This document shows, one piece after another, positions 44,192 through 54,500 of a stretch of 64,000 nt of DNA; the first letter of the stretch is position 1, and every line of letters begins with the position of its first letter. The stretch lies in the NCBI RefSeq assembly GCF_964283195.1, contig NZ_CAXYLH010000006.1. One strand, written 5' to 3'. Source of the stretch: Paratractidigestivibacter sp003150175. GTDB lineage: Bacteria > Actinomycetota > Coriobacteriia > Coriobacteriales > Atopobiaceae. The position numbers were made by a program, and so were the translations under genes. A model generated the notes under the pieces. The model ran no database searches and was not told the DNA's origin. It saw nothing but the letters and a program-made list of their open reading frames with translations.

Positions 44192-45124
44192 CTAACGGGA
44201 CTCGCGGAAGTACGGCTTGCCGTTCGCCTTCGGGCCACCGTGCTTGGAGCCGAAGAACATGAGGGCGACGATGGTGAAGATGTACGGGATCATCTTGAAG
44301 AACATGACCGGGGCGGACTGGAAGCTCGCCTGCAGGGCCACGTTCAGGCCGTCGAAGAAGCCGAACAGCAGGCTCGCGAGCATGACGCCCACCGCGCTCC
44401 AGCGACCGAAGATGACGGTGGCCAGGGCGATGAAGCCGCGGCCGGCGACGATGCCGTCGGTATAGATCGGGGTGTAGCAGATGGTGAGGAAGGCGCCGCC
44501 GGCGGCCGCGAGGGCGCCGCAGACGATGCACGCGACGTACTTGATGCGGACGACGTTGATGCCGAGGGTCTCGGCGGCCTGGGGGTTCTCGCCGACGGAG
44601 CGGAACGAGAGGCCCGCGCGGAAGCGCTTGAAGAAGAACGAGACGAGCGGCACGAGCAGGAACGCGATATAAGCGAGCAGCGTCTGGTTAAAGAGGCCGT
44701 TGCCGATGATGGGGATGTCGGCGAGGCCGGGGATGGCGATGCTCGCCATCTGGGCGCCCGTGGCGTTGTCGGGGTTGGAGCCGACGAAGAGGTTGTAGCC
44801 GAACAGCGCGATGGCAGGGGCCAGGATGTTGATGGCCATGGAAGTGACCACCTGGTCCGAGCACAGCGTGATCGTGCAGAAGGCGTAGATCATGTTGATG
44901 AGCACGCCCGCCGCCATGCCCGCCAGAAGGCCGAGCCAGAGGTTGCCGGTGACCTTGCCGACCGCGAAGGCGACGAAGGCGCCGACGGCCATGATTCCCT
45001 CGAGGCCGATGTTCACGAGGCCGGCGCGCTCGGAGAAGACCTCGCCCAGGGACGCGAGCAGGATGGGCACGGCGCCCATGGCCATGGCCTTGATGATGGT
45101 TGGAAGCGCGACCATGAAGTCCAT
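44192..45124 (-). CDS. Nucleoside-type ABC transporter permease (YufQ/NupC-like)
   Basis: 310 residues with about eight to nine membrane segments; ASLGEVFSERAGLVNIGLEGIMAVGAF and FKRFRAGLSFRSVGENPQAAETLGINVVRIKY are typical of BMP-linked permeases (BPD_transp_2). Its start overlaps the stop of the other permease gene, so the two form a heterodimeric channel. Confidence 0.92.
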   Translation of the reverse strand: MDFMVALPTIIKAMAMGAVPILLASLGEVFSERAGLVNIGLEGIMAVGAFVAFAVGKVTGNLWLGLLAGMAAGVLINMIYAFCTITLCSDQVVTSMAINILAPAIALFGYNLFVGSNPDNATGAQMASIAIPGLADIPIIGNGLFNQTLLAYIAFLLVPLVSFFFKRFRAGLSFRSVGENPQAAETLGINVVRIKYVACIVCGALAAAGGAFLTICYTPIYTDGIVAGRGFIALATVIFGRWSAVGVMLASLLFGFFDGLNVALQASFQSAPVMFFKMIPYIFTIVALMFFGSKHGGPKANGKPYFRESR

Positions 45125-46218
45125 TACGCGGTCACCTCAGCTTTCTTGTTCTTGGAGCCAAGGCCGGCGAGAAACGCCTTGACCTTGGGCAGCTTGACCA
45201 TGGCCATGCCGGCGACGGCGAAGATGATGATCATGCCGCGGATGATGTCGACGATGGCGGTGGGCACGCCGATGACCGACTGCATCATCGTGCCGCCCGT
45301 AGACAGGATGCCGAACAGCAGCGAGACGACGAGGGCGCCGATGGGATTGAGCTGCGCGATCAGCGCGATGGCCACGCCGTCGAAGCCGAAGCCGGAGCCG
45401 AAGCCGTCGGCCAGGCGGAAGGGGGTCTTGCCGAAGAGCTCGATCATGCCGCCCATGCCGGCGATGGCGCCGGAGATGACGAAGGCGAGCAGGGTGAGCA
45501 GGCGCACCGGGAAGCCGTTGACGCGCGAGGCGGTCGGGCTCATGCCGACGGCGCGGATCTTGAAACCGAAGCTCGTGCGGAAGATCACGTACCAGACGAG
45601 CAGCCCCAGGATGATGGCGAGGAGCACGCCGAGGTGCGCAGGACCGATGTCGACGAGGTGCGCGGACTTGGGCATCGCCGGGGTCTGCGGGAGCCCCTGG
45701 TCAGAGTAGACGTTCTTGTAGAGGAACTCCATGAAGTACAGGGCGATGTAGTTGAACATGATCGTCGTGATCATCTCGTTGAGCCCGCGGGTGATCTTGA
45801 GGATACCCGGAAGCAACGCCCACAGGCCGCCGAAGACGATGCCCGCCACGAGGGCGACGAGCACGGCGGGGACGCCGGTGAGGCCGAGGGTGATCACGAT
45901 ATAGGCGGCCGCGGAGGCGCCCATGATGAACTGACCCTCGCCGCCGAGGTTGAAGACGCCGCACTTGTACGCGAAGACCGCGGCGAGCGACGTGAACACG
46001 AGCGGGCAGGCGCGCTCGAGGGTCTTACCGATCTTGCCCATGTCGCCGAGGGAGCCCTGGAGCATGGCGCCGTAGCCCTCGATGGGGTTCTTGCCGAGGC
46101 AGGCGATGATGATCGCACCGACGACGAGCGCCAAAAGGACCGAGACGACGGGTGTGAGGACCGAGAGCATCTTCTCGTGCTGCTGCTCCGGCGTGAGCTT
46201 GCGTTTGGTGTTTGCCAC
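45124..46218 (-). CDS. Nucleoside-type ABC transporter permease (YufP/NupB-like)
   Basis: 364 residues, hydrophobic, with GKTLERACPLVFTSLAAVFAYKCGVFNLGGEGQF and FGFKIRAVGMSPTASRVNGF, the BPD_transp_2 signatures of the larger permease. Encoded 13 bases after the ATPase gene and overlapping the next permease. Confidence 0.92.
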   Translation of the reverse strand: MANTKRKLTPEQQHEKMLSVLTPVVSVLLALVVGAIIIACLGKNPIEGYGAMLQGSLGDMGKIGKTLERACPLVFTSLAAVFAYKCGVFNLGGEGQFIMGASAAAYIVITLGLTGVPAVLVALVAGIVFGGLWALLPGILKITRGLNEMITTIMFNYIALYFMEFLYKNVYSDQGLPQTPAMPKSAHLVDIGPAHLGVLLAIILGLLVWYVIFRTSFGFKIRAVGMSPTASRVNGFPVRLLTLLAFVISGAIAGMGGMIELFGKTPFRLADGFGSGFGFDGVAIALIAQLNPIGALVVSLLFGILSTGGTMMQSVIGVPTAIVDIIRGMIIIFAVAGMAMVKLPKVKAFLAGLGSKNKKAEVTA

Positions 46219-46231
46219 TGTGTATCCCCTC

Positions 46232-47743
46232 CTACTTTCCGGCCATGGCGAGCGAGATCTCCTTGATCGGAGGGTTCGCGCCGGGGTAGGTACCCATGAT
46301 CTGGCCCTCGAAGAGGACCGTAATGCGGTCGGAGAGCTTCAGGACCTCGTCGAAGTCCGCAGAGATGAGCAGGACGGCGCAACCCGCGTCGCGCTGGGCG
46401 ATGATCTGGTTGTGGATGAACTCGGTCGCGCCGATGTCCAGGCCGCGCGTCGGGTAGACGGCGACGAGGAGCTTCGGGTGGCTGTCGAGCTCGCGGGCGA
46501 GGATGACCTTCTGCTGGTTGCCGCCGGAAAGCGAGCGAGCCGTCTGGTTGACGGAAGTGCAGCGGATGTCGTTCTCCTCACGGAGCTTCTCGGCGTACTC
46601 GTGGATGGCGTCGAGCTTGAGCCACGCGCCGTGGCCCGCGCTGAAGCGATCGGACTCGGTCTGCTTGAGCACGAGGTTCTCGGCGATGGTCATGTCGCCC
46701 ACGAGGCCCATCTTGTTGCGGTCCTCGGGGATGTTCGCAAGGCCGGAGTTGATGAAGTCGGAGGGGCTGAACAGCGCGATCTTCGTGCCGTCGGGGCCGA
46801 TGACCTCGCCGTCTTCGGGCTTGATGAGGCCGGTGACCAGCGCCGCGAGCTCGGACTGGCCGTTGCCGTCGATGCCGGCGACTCCGAGGATCTCGCCGTT
46901 GTGGATGGCGAGGCTGACGTCCTTGAGGCCGCCGTGCTTGAGCTCGGGGCGGTAACTCACGTCCTTGAGCTCGAAGGCGACCTCGCCGGGCTCGGTGACC
47001 TTCTGGTAGGTGTTCTCCGTGAACTTCTGGCCGATCATGAGGTCGGCGAGCTCCTGCTCGGTGGTATCGGCGACCTTGACGGTCTCGACGGACTTGCCGC
47101 GGCGAAGGACCGTGACGTAGTCGGAGATCCGCATGACCTCGCGCATCTTGTGCGAGATGAAGATGATCGACTTGCCCTCGTCGGTGAGGGAATGCATGAT
47201 GTCGAAGAGCCCCTCGACCTCGAGGTCGGTGAGCACGGCGGTCGGCTCGTCGAGGATGACGAGGTCCGCGCCGCGGAAGAGCACCTTCATGATCTCGACG
47301 CGCTGCTGCATGCCGATGGACATGTCGCCGACCTTCTCGTCGAGGTCGATCTCCATGCCGTAGCGCTCCATGATCTCCTCGACCGCCTTGCGGTCGTCGG
47401 CCAACTGGAGCAGCGGCGAGTTATGGCGCTTGTCCCCCAAAATGATGTTCTCGAGGCCCGTCATGTCCTCGATGAGCATGAAGTGCTGGTGCACCATGCC
47501 GATGCCGTGCTCGACGGCGACGCCGGGACTGGTGATGTGCACCTCCTGGCCATGCATGAAGATCTTTCCCTCAGTCGGCTGGTACAGGCCGATGAGGACG
47601 TTCATGAGCGTGGACTTGCCGGCGCCGTTCTCGCCCAGGAGCGTATGGACCTCGCCTTCCCCTACGGTCAGGTTAACGTCCTGGTTGGCATAGAACGAGC
47701 CGAAGCACTTGCTGACGTTTTCCATCCTCAGCAGTTCCGCCAC
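46232..47743 (-). CDS. Nucleoside-type ABC transporter ATPase (YufO/NupA-like)
   Basis: 503 residues with two ABC domains: Walker A GENGAGKST (about 38) and DLVILDEPTAVL in the first; in the second a degenerate Walker A GIDGNGQSE, signature LSGGNQQKV and a modified Walker B region (LLVAVYPTRGLDIGA). This arrangement is usual for RbsA/YufO-like sugar and nucleoside importers. First gene of the transporter operon; operator-like site at 47856. Confidence 0.95.
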   Translation of the reverse strand: MAELLRMENVSKCFGSFYANQDVNLTVGEGEVHTLLGENGAGKSTLMNVLIGLYQPTEGKIFMHGQEVHITSPGVAVEHGIGMVHQHFMLIEDMTGLENIILGDKRHNSPLLQLADDRKAVEEIMERYGMEIDLDEKVGDMSIGMQQRVEIMKVLFRGADLVILDEPTAVLTDLEVEGLFDIMHSLTDEGKSIIFISHKMREVMRISDYVTVLRRGKSVETVKVADTTEQELADLMIGQKFTENTYQKVTEPGEVAFELKDVSYRPELKHGGLKDVSLAIHNGEILGVAGIDGNGQSELAALVTGLIKPEDGEVIGPDGTKIALFSPSDFINSGLANIPEDRNKMGLVGDMTIAENLVLKQTESDRFSAGHGAWLKLDAIHEYAEKLREENDIRCTSVNQTARSLSGGNQQKVILARELDSHPKLLVAVYPTRGLDIGATEFIHNQIIAQRDAGCAVLLISADFDEVLKLSDRITVLFEGQIMGTYPGANPPIKEISLAMAGK

Positions 47744-47855
47744 GTCATCCTCCTCTCCTCGTTGTTCACTCGAGTTCCTAGCCTAGGTTAACCAAAAAAG
47801 GTGACGCACTGGTTTCGAATTCGGGCGAGCTTGTAAAGGCATATTTACAGGCAAG

Positions 47856-47876
47856 CTAACAAACTTTTTGAACTAG
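47856..47876 (-). promoter_or_regulatory. Operator-like site of the nucleoside ABC operon
   Basis: CTAACAAACTTTTTGAACTAG, an imperfect palindrome sharing CTAACAAACT with the strong site at 57898. Located about 113 bp before the ATPase start. Confidence 0.5.
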
Positions 47877-48048
47877 CTGGTAGAGCAGGAATACCTGAAC
47901 ACATGTTGCTTTTGAATAATTCTATAGATACAAAGAAACCCGCGGCGCACAAGGTCGCGGGTGGTCAGTTTGGACGGTAAGCGGTCAATAAAACCGCAGG
48001 TCGTTGTACTTATAAATACCTAACGCAAACGGCTCGCGCAAACGAGAA

Positions 48049-48078
48049 GGCGGGCGCGAAGGTGAGTTCGCGCCCGCC
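48049..48078 (-). terminator. xdhD terminator
   Basis: Perfect 12-bp stem GGCGGGCGCGAA / TTCGCGCCCGCC, followed on the minus strand by TTCTCGTTTG, 31 bases after the xdhD stop. Confidence 0.7.
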
Positions 48079-48108
48079 CTGAACGGTCATGCAGGTCTGC
48101 CCTGCGAC

Positions 48109-50883
48109 CTAGCGCTTACGGCGGTGGGAGTAGTAGGTGTCCTCCATGGGGAGGTTCGGGCGGAGCTTGCCGTCCCAGGCGTGGTAAGCGTTCTGGACCG
48201 CCGGCGCCGCCGGGATCGTGGCGATCTCGCCGATGCCCTTGCCGCCGTAGGCGACGGGCAGCTGTTCGTCGCGCTCGACGTAGATGGCGTGGATCTCGGG
48301 GATGTCATCGGCGCGAAGAAGCCCGAGCGTTCCGTACTTGGCCGTGGGCACGCAATCCTTGCGCGGGAAGTCCTCGGTGAGCGCGTAGCCCATGCCCATG
48401 AGCACGCCGCCCTCGATCTGGCCCTGGATAGCAATGGGGTTGATGACGCGGCCGGAGTCGTGCGCTGCGTAGACCTCGGTGACCTTGCCCTCGTCGTTCA
48501 GGATGACCACGTGCGTGGCGAAGCCGTAGCAGATGTGGCTCTTGGGGTTGGGGACGTCGGCGCCGAGCTTGTCGGTCGGCTCGAGGTACTCGTAGAAGAA
48601 CTCGTGGCCCTCGAGGGCGCGCAGGCACGCAGCGGGGTCCTTGGCGTGGACGCCGTGGCCGGGCGTGAGCTGCTCGGCCGGCACCTCGAAATCGGTGCCG
48701 TCCTCGAAGGTATGCTTCTTTCCGTCGCCCTTGGCGCGGACGGGGCCCTCGGGCACGGGCTCGCCGGCCTCGACCTTGAGCATGGCGTCGCGCAGCAGGA
48801 ACGCCGCGCCGCGCACGGCCTCGCCGGTGACGACCGTCTGGCGCGAGCCGGAGGTCGTGCCGGAGTCGGGCGCGGCCTCGGTCGAGCACTCGCCGTTGGC
48901 GATGCTCGCCAGCGGAAGGCCCGTGGCCTCGGCGACGTCCTGGAGGAAGACCGTGTTGCAGCCCTGGCCGATGTCGGAAGTGGCGGCGTAGATCACGGCG
49001 CGGCCGTCCTCGATGCGGATGTTGCAGCGGCCGGCATCCGGCAGGCCCACGCCGACGCCCGCGTTCTTCATCGAGCAGGCGATGCCCGCGTGGCCGGGGT
49101 GCGCGTAGTAAGCGTCCTTGACGGCCTCAAGGGTCTCCTTGAGCGCCGTGGAGCAGTCGGCGATCTGGCCGTTGGGCAGGACCTCGCCCGGCGCGATCGC
49201 GTTGCGGTAGCGAATCTCCCACGGGTCGAGGCCGACCTTCTCGGCGAGGACGTCGATGAGCGACTCGAGGGCGAACTCGGACTGGCAGACGCCGAAGCCG
49301 CGGAATGCGCCCGAGGGCGGGTTGTTGGTGTAGTAGCCGTAGCCGCGGATGTCGGTGTTCTGGTATTTGTAGGGGCCGACGGAGTGCGTGCAGGCGCGCT
49401 CGAGGACCGGTCCGCACAGCGACGCGTAGGCGCCCGTGTCGAAGTTGATCTCGCAGTCGAGGCCGGTGAAGATGCCGTCCTTGTCGCAGCCGAGGGTGAA
49501 GGTGCCCTCCATCGGGTGGCGCTTGGGGTGGAAGTTCAGCGACTCCTGGCGCGTGAAGCGGTACTTGACCGTGCGGCCGAGCTTATACGCGGCGAGCGCG
49601 GCGAGGTGCTGGCAAGACACGTCCTCCTTGCCGCCGAAGCCGCCGCCGACGAGCATGGTCTGGACGACGACGCGGTCGGGCTCGGAGTCCCAGCCGAACA
49701 TGTGCGCGCACTCCTTGCGGGTGTCGTAGGCGCCCTGGTCGGTGGACCAGATCTTCACGCCGTTCTTGTACGGGGCGGCGACGGCGCACTCGGGCTCGAG
49801 GAACGCGTGCTCGGTGAAGGGCGTGGTGAAGGTCCCGGTCGCCGTGAAGGCGGATTCGGCGAGGGCCTTCGCCGCGTCGCCGCGGGTGACGTGGCGGCTC
49901 TGGCAGACGTTGTCCTTGAGGACGACGTGGTTGCCGAAGGCGTTGAAGGAGTCATGGACAAGAGGCGCGCCATCGGCCTTGGCCTCGGCGATGTCGCGCA
50001 CGGGCTCGAGCACCTCGTAGGTGACCTTGACGGCCTTCTGGGCCTTCTCGAGGGTCTTTGTGTCCTCGGCCACGACGAGGCAGATCACGTCGCCCACGCA
50101 GCGCGTGATGTCGCCCTCGGCGATCATGACGTCCCAGTCCTGGATAAGGTGGCCGACCTGATTGACGGGAACGTCCTCGGCGGTGAGGACGCCGAGGACG
50201 CCCGGCATGGAGCGGGCCTTCTCGGCGTCGATCTTGACCACGCGGGCGCGCGGGTACTTGGAGCGGACGGCGTGCGCGTAGCACATGTCCGGGAAGTCCC
50301 TGCTCGTGAGGTCGTCGGGGTACTGGCCGAAGCCGAGCACCTTGCGGCGGACGTCGATGCGGAAGATCTGCTTGCCGACGGCGTAGTCGTCGCCGCGCTC
50401 GAGGTCGGGGTCGACGGCCTCCTCGCCGCGCAGAATCGCGCCCGCGAGCTTGATGCCGTCGATGATGCGCTTGTAGCCCGTGCAGCGGCAGACGTTGCCG
50501 CGGATGGCCTCCGCGATCTCGGGCGAGGTCGGGTCGGGGTTGCGGCGCAGCAGCGCGGCGCCGGCCATGACCATGCCCGGGATGCAGAAGCCGCACTGGA
50601 CGGCGCCGGCCTTGCCGAAGGCGTAGACGAACGCCTCCTGCTCCTCGCGCGCGAGGCCCTCGATGGTCGTGATCTTGTGGCCCTGGGCGAGCTTGGTCGT
50701 CAGGACGCACGCCTTCACGGCCTGGTCGTCGACGATGATCGTGCAGGCGCCGCAGGCGCCCTCCGAGCAGCCGTCCTTGACGCTCGTGAGGAGCAGGTCG
50801 TCGCGCAGGTAGCGCAGGATGGACTTGTTCTCGGAGGTGACGTGCTCCTCGCCGTTGATGAGGAGGCGGTATTCCTCTGCCAT
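48109..50883 (-). CDS. xdhD: XdhD-type molybdenum hydroxylase (fused FeS and Mo domains)
   Basis: 924 residues. Residues about 1-160 form the two 2Fe-2S domains (CSEGACGACTIIVDD; CGFCIPG ... CRCTGYKRIIDG); the rest is the Mo-binding domain with GGGFGGKEDVSCQH, ATSDIGQGCNTVF and GKGIGEIATIPAAPA (catalytic Glu). It matches the selenium-dependent xanthine dehydrogenase group, XdhD in E. coli. It has no FAD domain; the ferredoxin and YgfK genes upstream, on the same strand, are probable electron partners. Confidence 0.93.
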   Translation of the reverse strand: MAEEYRLLINGEEHVTSENKSILRYLRDDLLLTSVKDGCSEGACGACTIIVDDQAVKACVLTTKLAQGHKITTIEGLAREEQEAFVYAFGKAGAVQCGFCIPGMVMAGAALLRRNPDPTSPEIAEAIRGNVCRCTGYKRIIDGIKLAGAILRGEEAVDPDLERGDDYAVGKQIFRIDVRRKVLGFGQYPDDLTSRDFPDMCYAHAVRSKYPRARVVKIDAEKARSMPGVLGVLTAEDVPVNQVGHLIQDWDVMIAEGDITRCVGDVICLVVAEDTKTLEKAQKAVKVTYEVLEPVRDIAEAKADGAPLVHDSFNAFGNHVVLKDNVCQSRHVTRGDAAKALAESAFTATGTFTTPFTEHAFLEPECAVAAPYKNGVKIWSTDQGAYDTRKECAHMFGWDSEPDRVVVQTMLVGGGFGGKEDVSCQHLAALAAYKLGRTVKYRFTRQESLNFHPKRHPMEGTFTLGCDKDGIFTGLDCEINFDTGAYASLCGPVLERACTHSVGPYKYQNTDIRGYGYYTNNPPSGAFRGFGVCQSEFALESLIDVLAEKVGLDPWEIRYRNAIAPGEVLPNGQIADCSTALKETLEAVKDAYYAHPGHAGIACSMKNAGVGVGLPDAGRCNIRIEDGRAVIYAATSDIGQGCNTVFLQDVAEATGLPLASIANGECSTEAAPDSGTTSGSRQTVVTGEAVRGAAFLLRDAMLKVEAGEPVPEGPVRAKGDGKKHTFEDGTDFEVPAEQLTPGHGVHAKDPAACLRALEGHEFFYEYLEPTDKLGADVPNPKSHICYGFATHVVILNDEGKVTEVYAAHDSGRVINPIAIQGQIEGGVLMGMGYALTEDFPRKDCVPTAKYGTLGLLRADDIPEIHAIYVERDEQLPVAYGGKGIGEIATIPAAPAVQNAYHAWDGKLRPNLPMEDTYYSHRRKR

Positions 50884-50898
50884 GGTGTGTATCCTCCC

Positions 50899-51393
50899 CT
50901 AGTTGGCGGTCAGGATGCCGAACGCGTCGCGGATCACGCCGCGCGGGCACTTGGTCGCGCACATGCCGCAGGCGATGCAGGCCTCGAAGTCGATGATGGC
51001 GTGGTTGTCGACCACGCGGATGGCCCCCGCAGGGCAGGCGCGCTCGCAGGCGCCGCAGGCGATGCAGCTGCTCGTGCAGATCTTGCGCGCGGAGGGGCCG
51101 GCGTCCTTGTTCGAGCAGCGGGCGGTGATGTTGTTGCGCTTCTGGACAAGCTGGATGATGTCCTGCGGGCAGGCGCGGGCGCACAGGCCGCAGCCGATGC
51201 ACGCCTCCTCGTCGACGCGCGCGACGCCGCGCTCGTCGAGCTCGATCGCGCCCTTGCGGCAGGCGCTCACGCAAGCGCCGCACCCGACGCAGCCCTGCTC
51301 GCAGAACCCGACACCGGTGCAGCCGCCGTTGCACATGACGACCGCGACGGGGCGCGGCTTGCGAGGGGCCTTGGTTTTCTTCTCTGTGGCCAT
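50899..51393 (-). CDS. Polyferredoxin with four 4Fe-4S motifs
   Basis: 164 residues. Starting after a basic N-terminus (TEKKTKAPRKPRP), a Cys-rich CNGGCTGVGFCEQGC segment leads to motifs CVGCGACVSAC, CIGCGLCARACP, CIACGACERACP and CIACGMCATKCP. It resembles the RnfB-like cluster region and occupies the place of the ferredoxin gene ygfS/ygfT of the E. coli cluster. It likely carries electrons between XdhD and YgfK or a membrane complex. Confidence 0.88.
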   Translation of the reverse strand: MATEKKTKAPRKPRPVAVVMCNGGCTGVGFCEQGCVGCGACVSACRKGAIELDERGVARVDEEACIGCGLCARACPQDIIQLVQKRNNITARCSNKDAGPSARKICTSSCIACGACERACPAGAIRVVDNHAIIDFEACIACGMCATKCPRGVIRDAFGILTAN

Positions 51394-51489
51394 GCGAAGG
51401 CCTTTCTAACCGTTAACTATTTTCAGAACAACGCTCGTGCTAAGTATCCGGACCGGCAGGGGGTTTCTTGCCCCTTGCCGGTCCGGGGA

Positions 51490-51528
51490 GGGAATGACGA
51501 AAAGGGACTGTCCCTTTTCGTCATTCCC
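51490..51528. repeat. GGGAC-type palindrome (copy 4)
   Basis: Perfect 19-base arms (GGGAATGACGAAAAGGGAC and complement) around one T, just downstream of ygfK. The core equals the palindrome at 757-785. An adjacent stem at about 51449-51486 (CCGGACCGGCA / TGCCGGTCCGG-like) makes this a tandem hairpin, probably the ygfK terminator. Confidence 0.8.
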
Positions 51529-51531
51529 CGA

Positions 51532-54500
51532 TTACTTGGCGAGGAGGTAGGAGTAGGAGTCGCGCACGGCCTTGATGGTCAGGCGCGCCTCCTCGGGCAG
51601 GCCGCAGGCGGCATCGTCGACGTCATAGGCAGCGGTCTTGCCGTCGAGGCGGACGAGGAAGGTGCCGTCGGCCTGGGGCAGGAAGCCCTGGTTCTCGGAG
51701 TTGCCCATGTCCTCGGCGCTCCAGAAGAGGGTGAGCTTGTCCTTGAACGGGCGGCCGCTCCACGGGCAGAACACGGCGCAGTTGCCGCACTCGTTGCACA
51801 TGCCGTCGACGTGGACGACCTGGTGCTGGGCAAGGCCCGGGACGGTGATGGAGACGTTGGCGCGGTTCGGGCAGACGTCGCAGCAGGCCTCGCATACGGT
51901 GGCGCAGCCGAGGCAGCCGGAGTCCTTGGCGCACTTCGGGCAGCCGAGGCGCAGGTCGCCCTTGCGCGCGTAGCAGTCGGACTCGTGGCCGGAGCGGACG
52001 TTGGCGGCGGCGTAGGCGCTGAAGTCGACGCCGAGCATCTCCTTGGCGACCTCCTGCGCGTCGGCGATCGCGTCGACGAAGCGGGCAGGCCCGCGGCGGC
52101 AGTCGCCCGCGGCCCAGACGCCCTCGACGCCGGTGGCGACGCCGGCCGGGCGGCCGCGACGGTCGGTCTGGACGCCGGCGGCCTCGTAGACGCCGCCCTC
52201 GATGTGCTCGCCCACGGCGCAGATCACGGCAGTGGCCGGGACCTCGACGGTCTCGCCGGTGGCCACAGGGCTGCGGCGGCCGGACTCGTCGGGCTCGCCC
52301 AGGACCATCTTCTCGCAGGTGAGGACGCCGTCGCGCACGCCCTTGGGGGCCAGGAGCTCGCAGAGCTCGACGCCCTCGGAGAGAGCCTCGGCCAGCTCCT
52401 CCTCGTCAGCGGGCATGTAGCGCTTGGTGCGGCGGTAGACGATGCGGACGTTCTTCACGCCGGGGAGGCGCTTAGCCACGCGGGCGGCGTCCATGGCGGT
52501 GTTGCCCGCGCCGACGATGGCGACGTCGGTGCCGAGCGAAGAGAGGTCCTCGCCCTTCTTTGCCGCGCCGAGGAACTCGAGGACGTCGATCTCATCGCCG
52601 TACTCGAGGCCGACGTGGCCGGGCGCCCATGCGCCGCAGGCGACGACGACGTCGGTGTAGCCCTCGGCCTTGAGCTCGGCCACGGACTTGGCCTCGACGC
52701 CGGTCTGGGCCTTGGCGCCGAAGGCGAGGCAGAGCTCGACGTCGCGGTCGATGTCCTCGTCGGCGATGCGGAACGCCGGGATAATGTGGCGGGCGACGCC
52801 GCCGAGGGTGTCCTTGCGCTCGAGAATGGTGACGTCGGCGCCGGCGCGGGACAGGAAGAACGCGCAGGCCAGGCCGGCGGGACCGCCGCCGATGACGGCG
52901 ACCTTGTGGTCGGACGCGCCGACCACGGGCTTGGCGCCCTCGGACTTGATCTTGGCGAGGAGCGCGTCGATGCCGCCGCGGGCGGCCTTGAGCTTGGAGG
53001 AGCGGATAGCCGCGCCCTCGGGCTCGTAGAACGCGCGCATGCACTTGGTGCCGCAGGGGTGCGGGCAGAGGTTGCCGGTGATGAAGGGCAGGGCGTTGCG
53101 CTCGGCGATGATGGCCAGGGCGTCGTCCAGGCGACCCTCGTCGACGGCGGCGAGGTAGGCGGGGATGTCCTGCTCGATCGGGCAGCCGTTGCGGCAAGGC
53201 GAGGTGAAGCAGCTCGTCAGCGGCAGCGGGGCGTCGATCTTGTGGGCCGGGATGGGCTTGACGGGCTTGTGGTACTTGTGGGCGTCCGCGACGGCCTCGT
53301 CGAGGGCGGCGACGGCTGCGACGTCGACGTCGTCCTTGCGCTCGGCGCCGGCCAGGATGCCGGCGATCTGGCTGAAGCGCTCGTAGCCGCCGGGCTTGAG
53401 GACGGTCGTGGCCATGGTGATCGGCCAGATGCCCGCGCCGTAGATGTCCTTGATGTTCTGGGCGTCCGCGCCGCCGGAGTAGGAGATGCGGAGCTTGCCG
53501 TCGAACTGCTCGGAGATGCGGTGCGCGAGGTGGATGGTGAGCGGGAACAGCGAGCGGCCGCTCATGTACATCTCCTCGCTCGGCAGCTCCTTGCGAGTGA
53601 CGTCGACCGGGAAGGTGTTCGTGAGCTTGACGCCGAAGGCGAGGCCGCGCTCGGAAGTGAGCTTGATCAGGCGCTCGAACATCGGCACGGCGTCGGCCCA
53701 CTGCAGGTCCTCGCGGAAGTGCTTGTCGTCGAAGGCGATGTAGTCGAAGCCGAGGGAGTCGAGGCGGGTGCGCGCGTAGTCATAGCCGAGCAGGGTCGGG
53801 TTGCACTTGATGTAGGTGTTCAGGCCCTTCTCGGTGATGAGGTAGGTGGCGATGCGCTCGATCTCGTCGGGCGGGCAGCCATGCAGCGTGGACTCGGTCA
53901 CGGAGCTGGAGACGCGCGGGCTCACGGACTCGACGAAGGCCTCGTCGACGTTGGCGAAGCGGTCGAGGTTCTCCTTGGCCCAAGCGAGGCACTCGCCCCA
54001 GACCTCGGTCTTGGTGGCGTCCTTCATGCCCTCGATGTAGGCGTCGACCTTGGGGCTCTTGATGCCCTCGAGGTCGTAGCCGACGGACATGTTGAACACG
54101 AAGCCGTCGGGGTCGCCGAGACCGAGCTCGCGGGCGAGGAGCTTGCACGCCCACCAAGCCTTGATGTACTCGTTCATGGCCTGCGGGACCGTGAGCTCCG
54201 TGGACCACTCGCAGTTGTAGCACTCGTCCTCGGCCACGATGCAGGGCTTCGCGACGCACTTCGAGAGCTCCTCGCCGTCCATGACCTGGACGGTCTTGAG
54301 CTCAAAGAAGCGGGCGCCCGCGACGTAGGAGGCGATGATGTTCTGGGCGAGCTGGCTGTTGGGGCCGGCGGCGGGGCCGAACGGGGTCTCGATCTTCTCG
54401 GCGAAGATCGGGTCGGCGCCGCCCTCGTGGCGCACGATCTTGCGCACGCCGAAGATGCTCTTCTTCTCGGCGTGCTCGGTGAGGATCCAGTCCATAAGCT

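Larger units (their letters stand above)
47744..48108. other. Gap between xdhD and the ABC operon
   Basis: 365 bp, A/T-rich compared with genes. Contains the xdhD terminator (48049-48078), a second stem ACCCGCG / CGCGGGT near 47939-47963, and the operator-like site at 47856. A possible minus-strand promoter is TTCAAA then TGTAAA with 17-base spacing, overlapping that site. Confidence 0.45.
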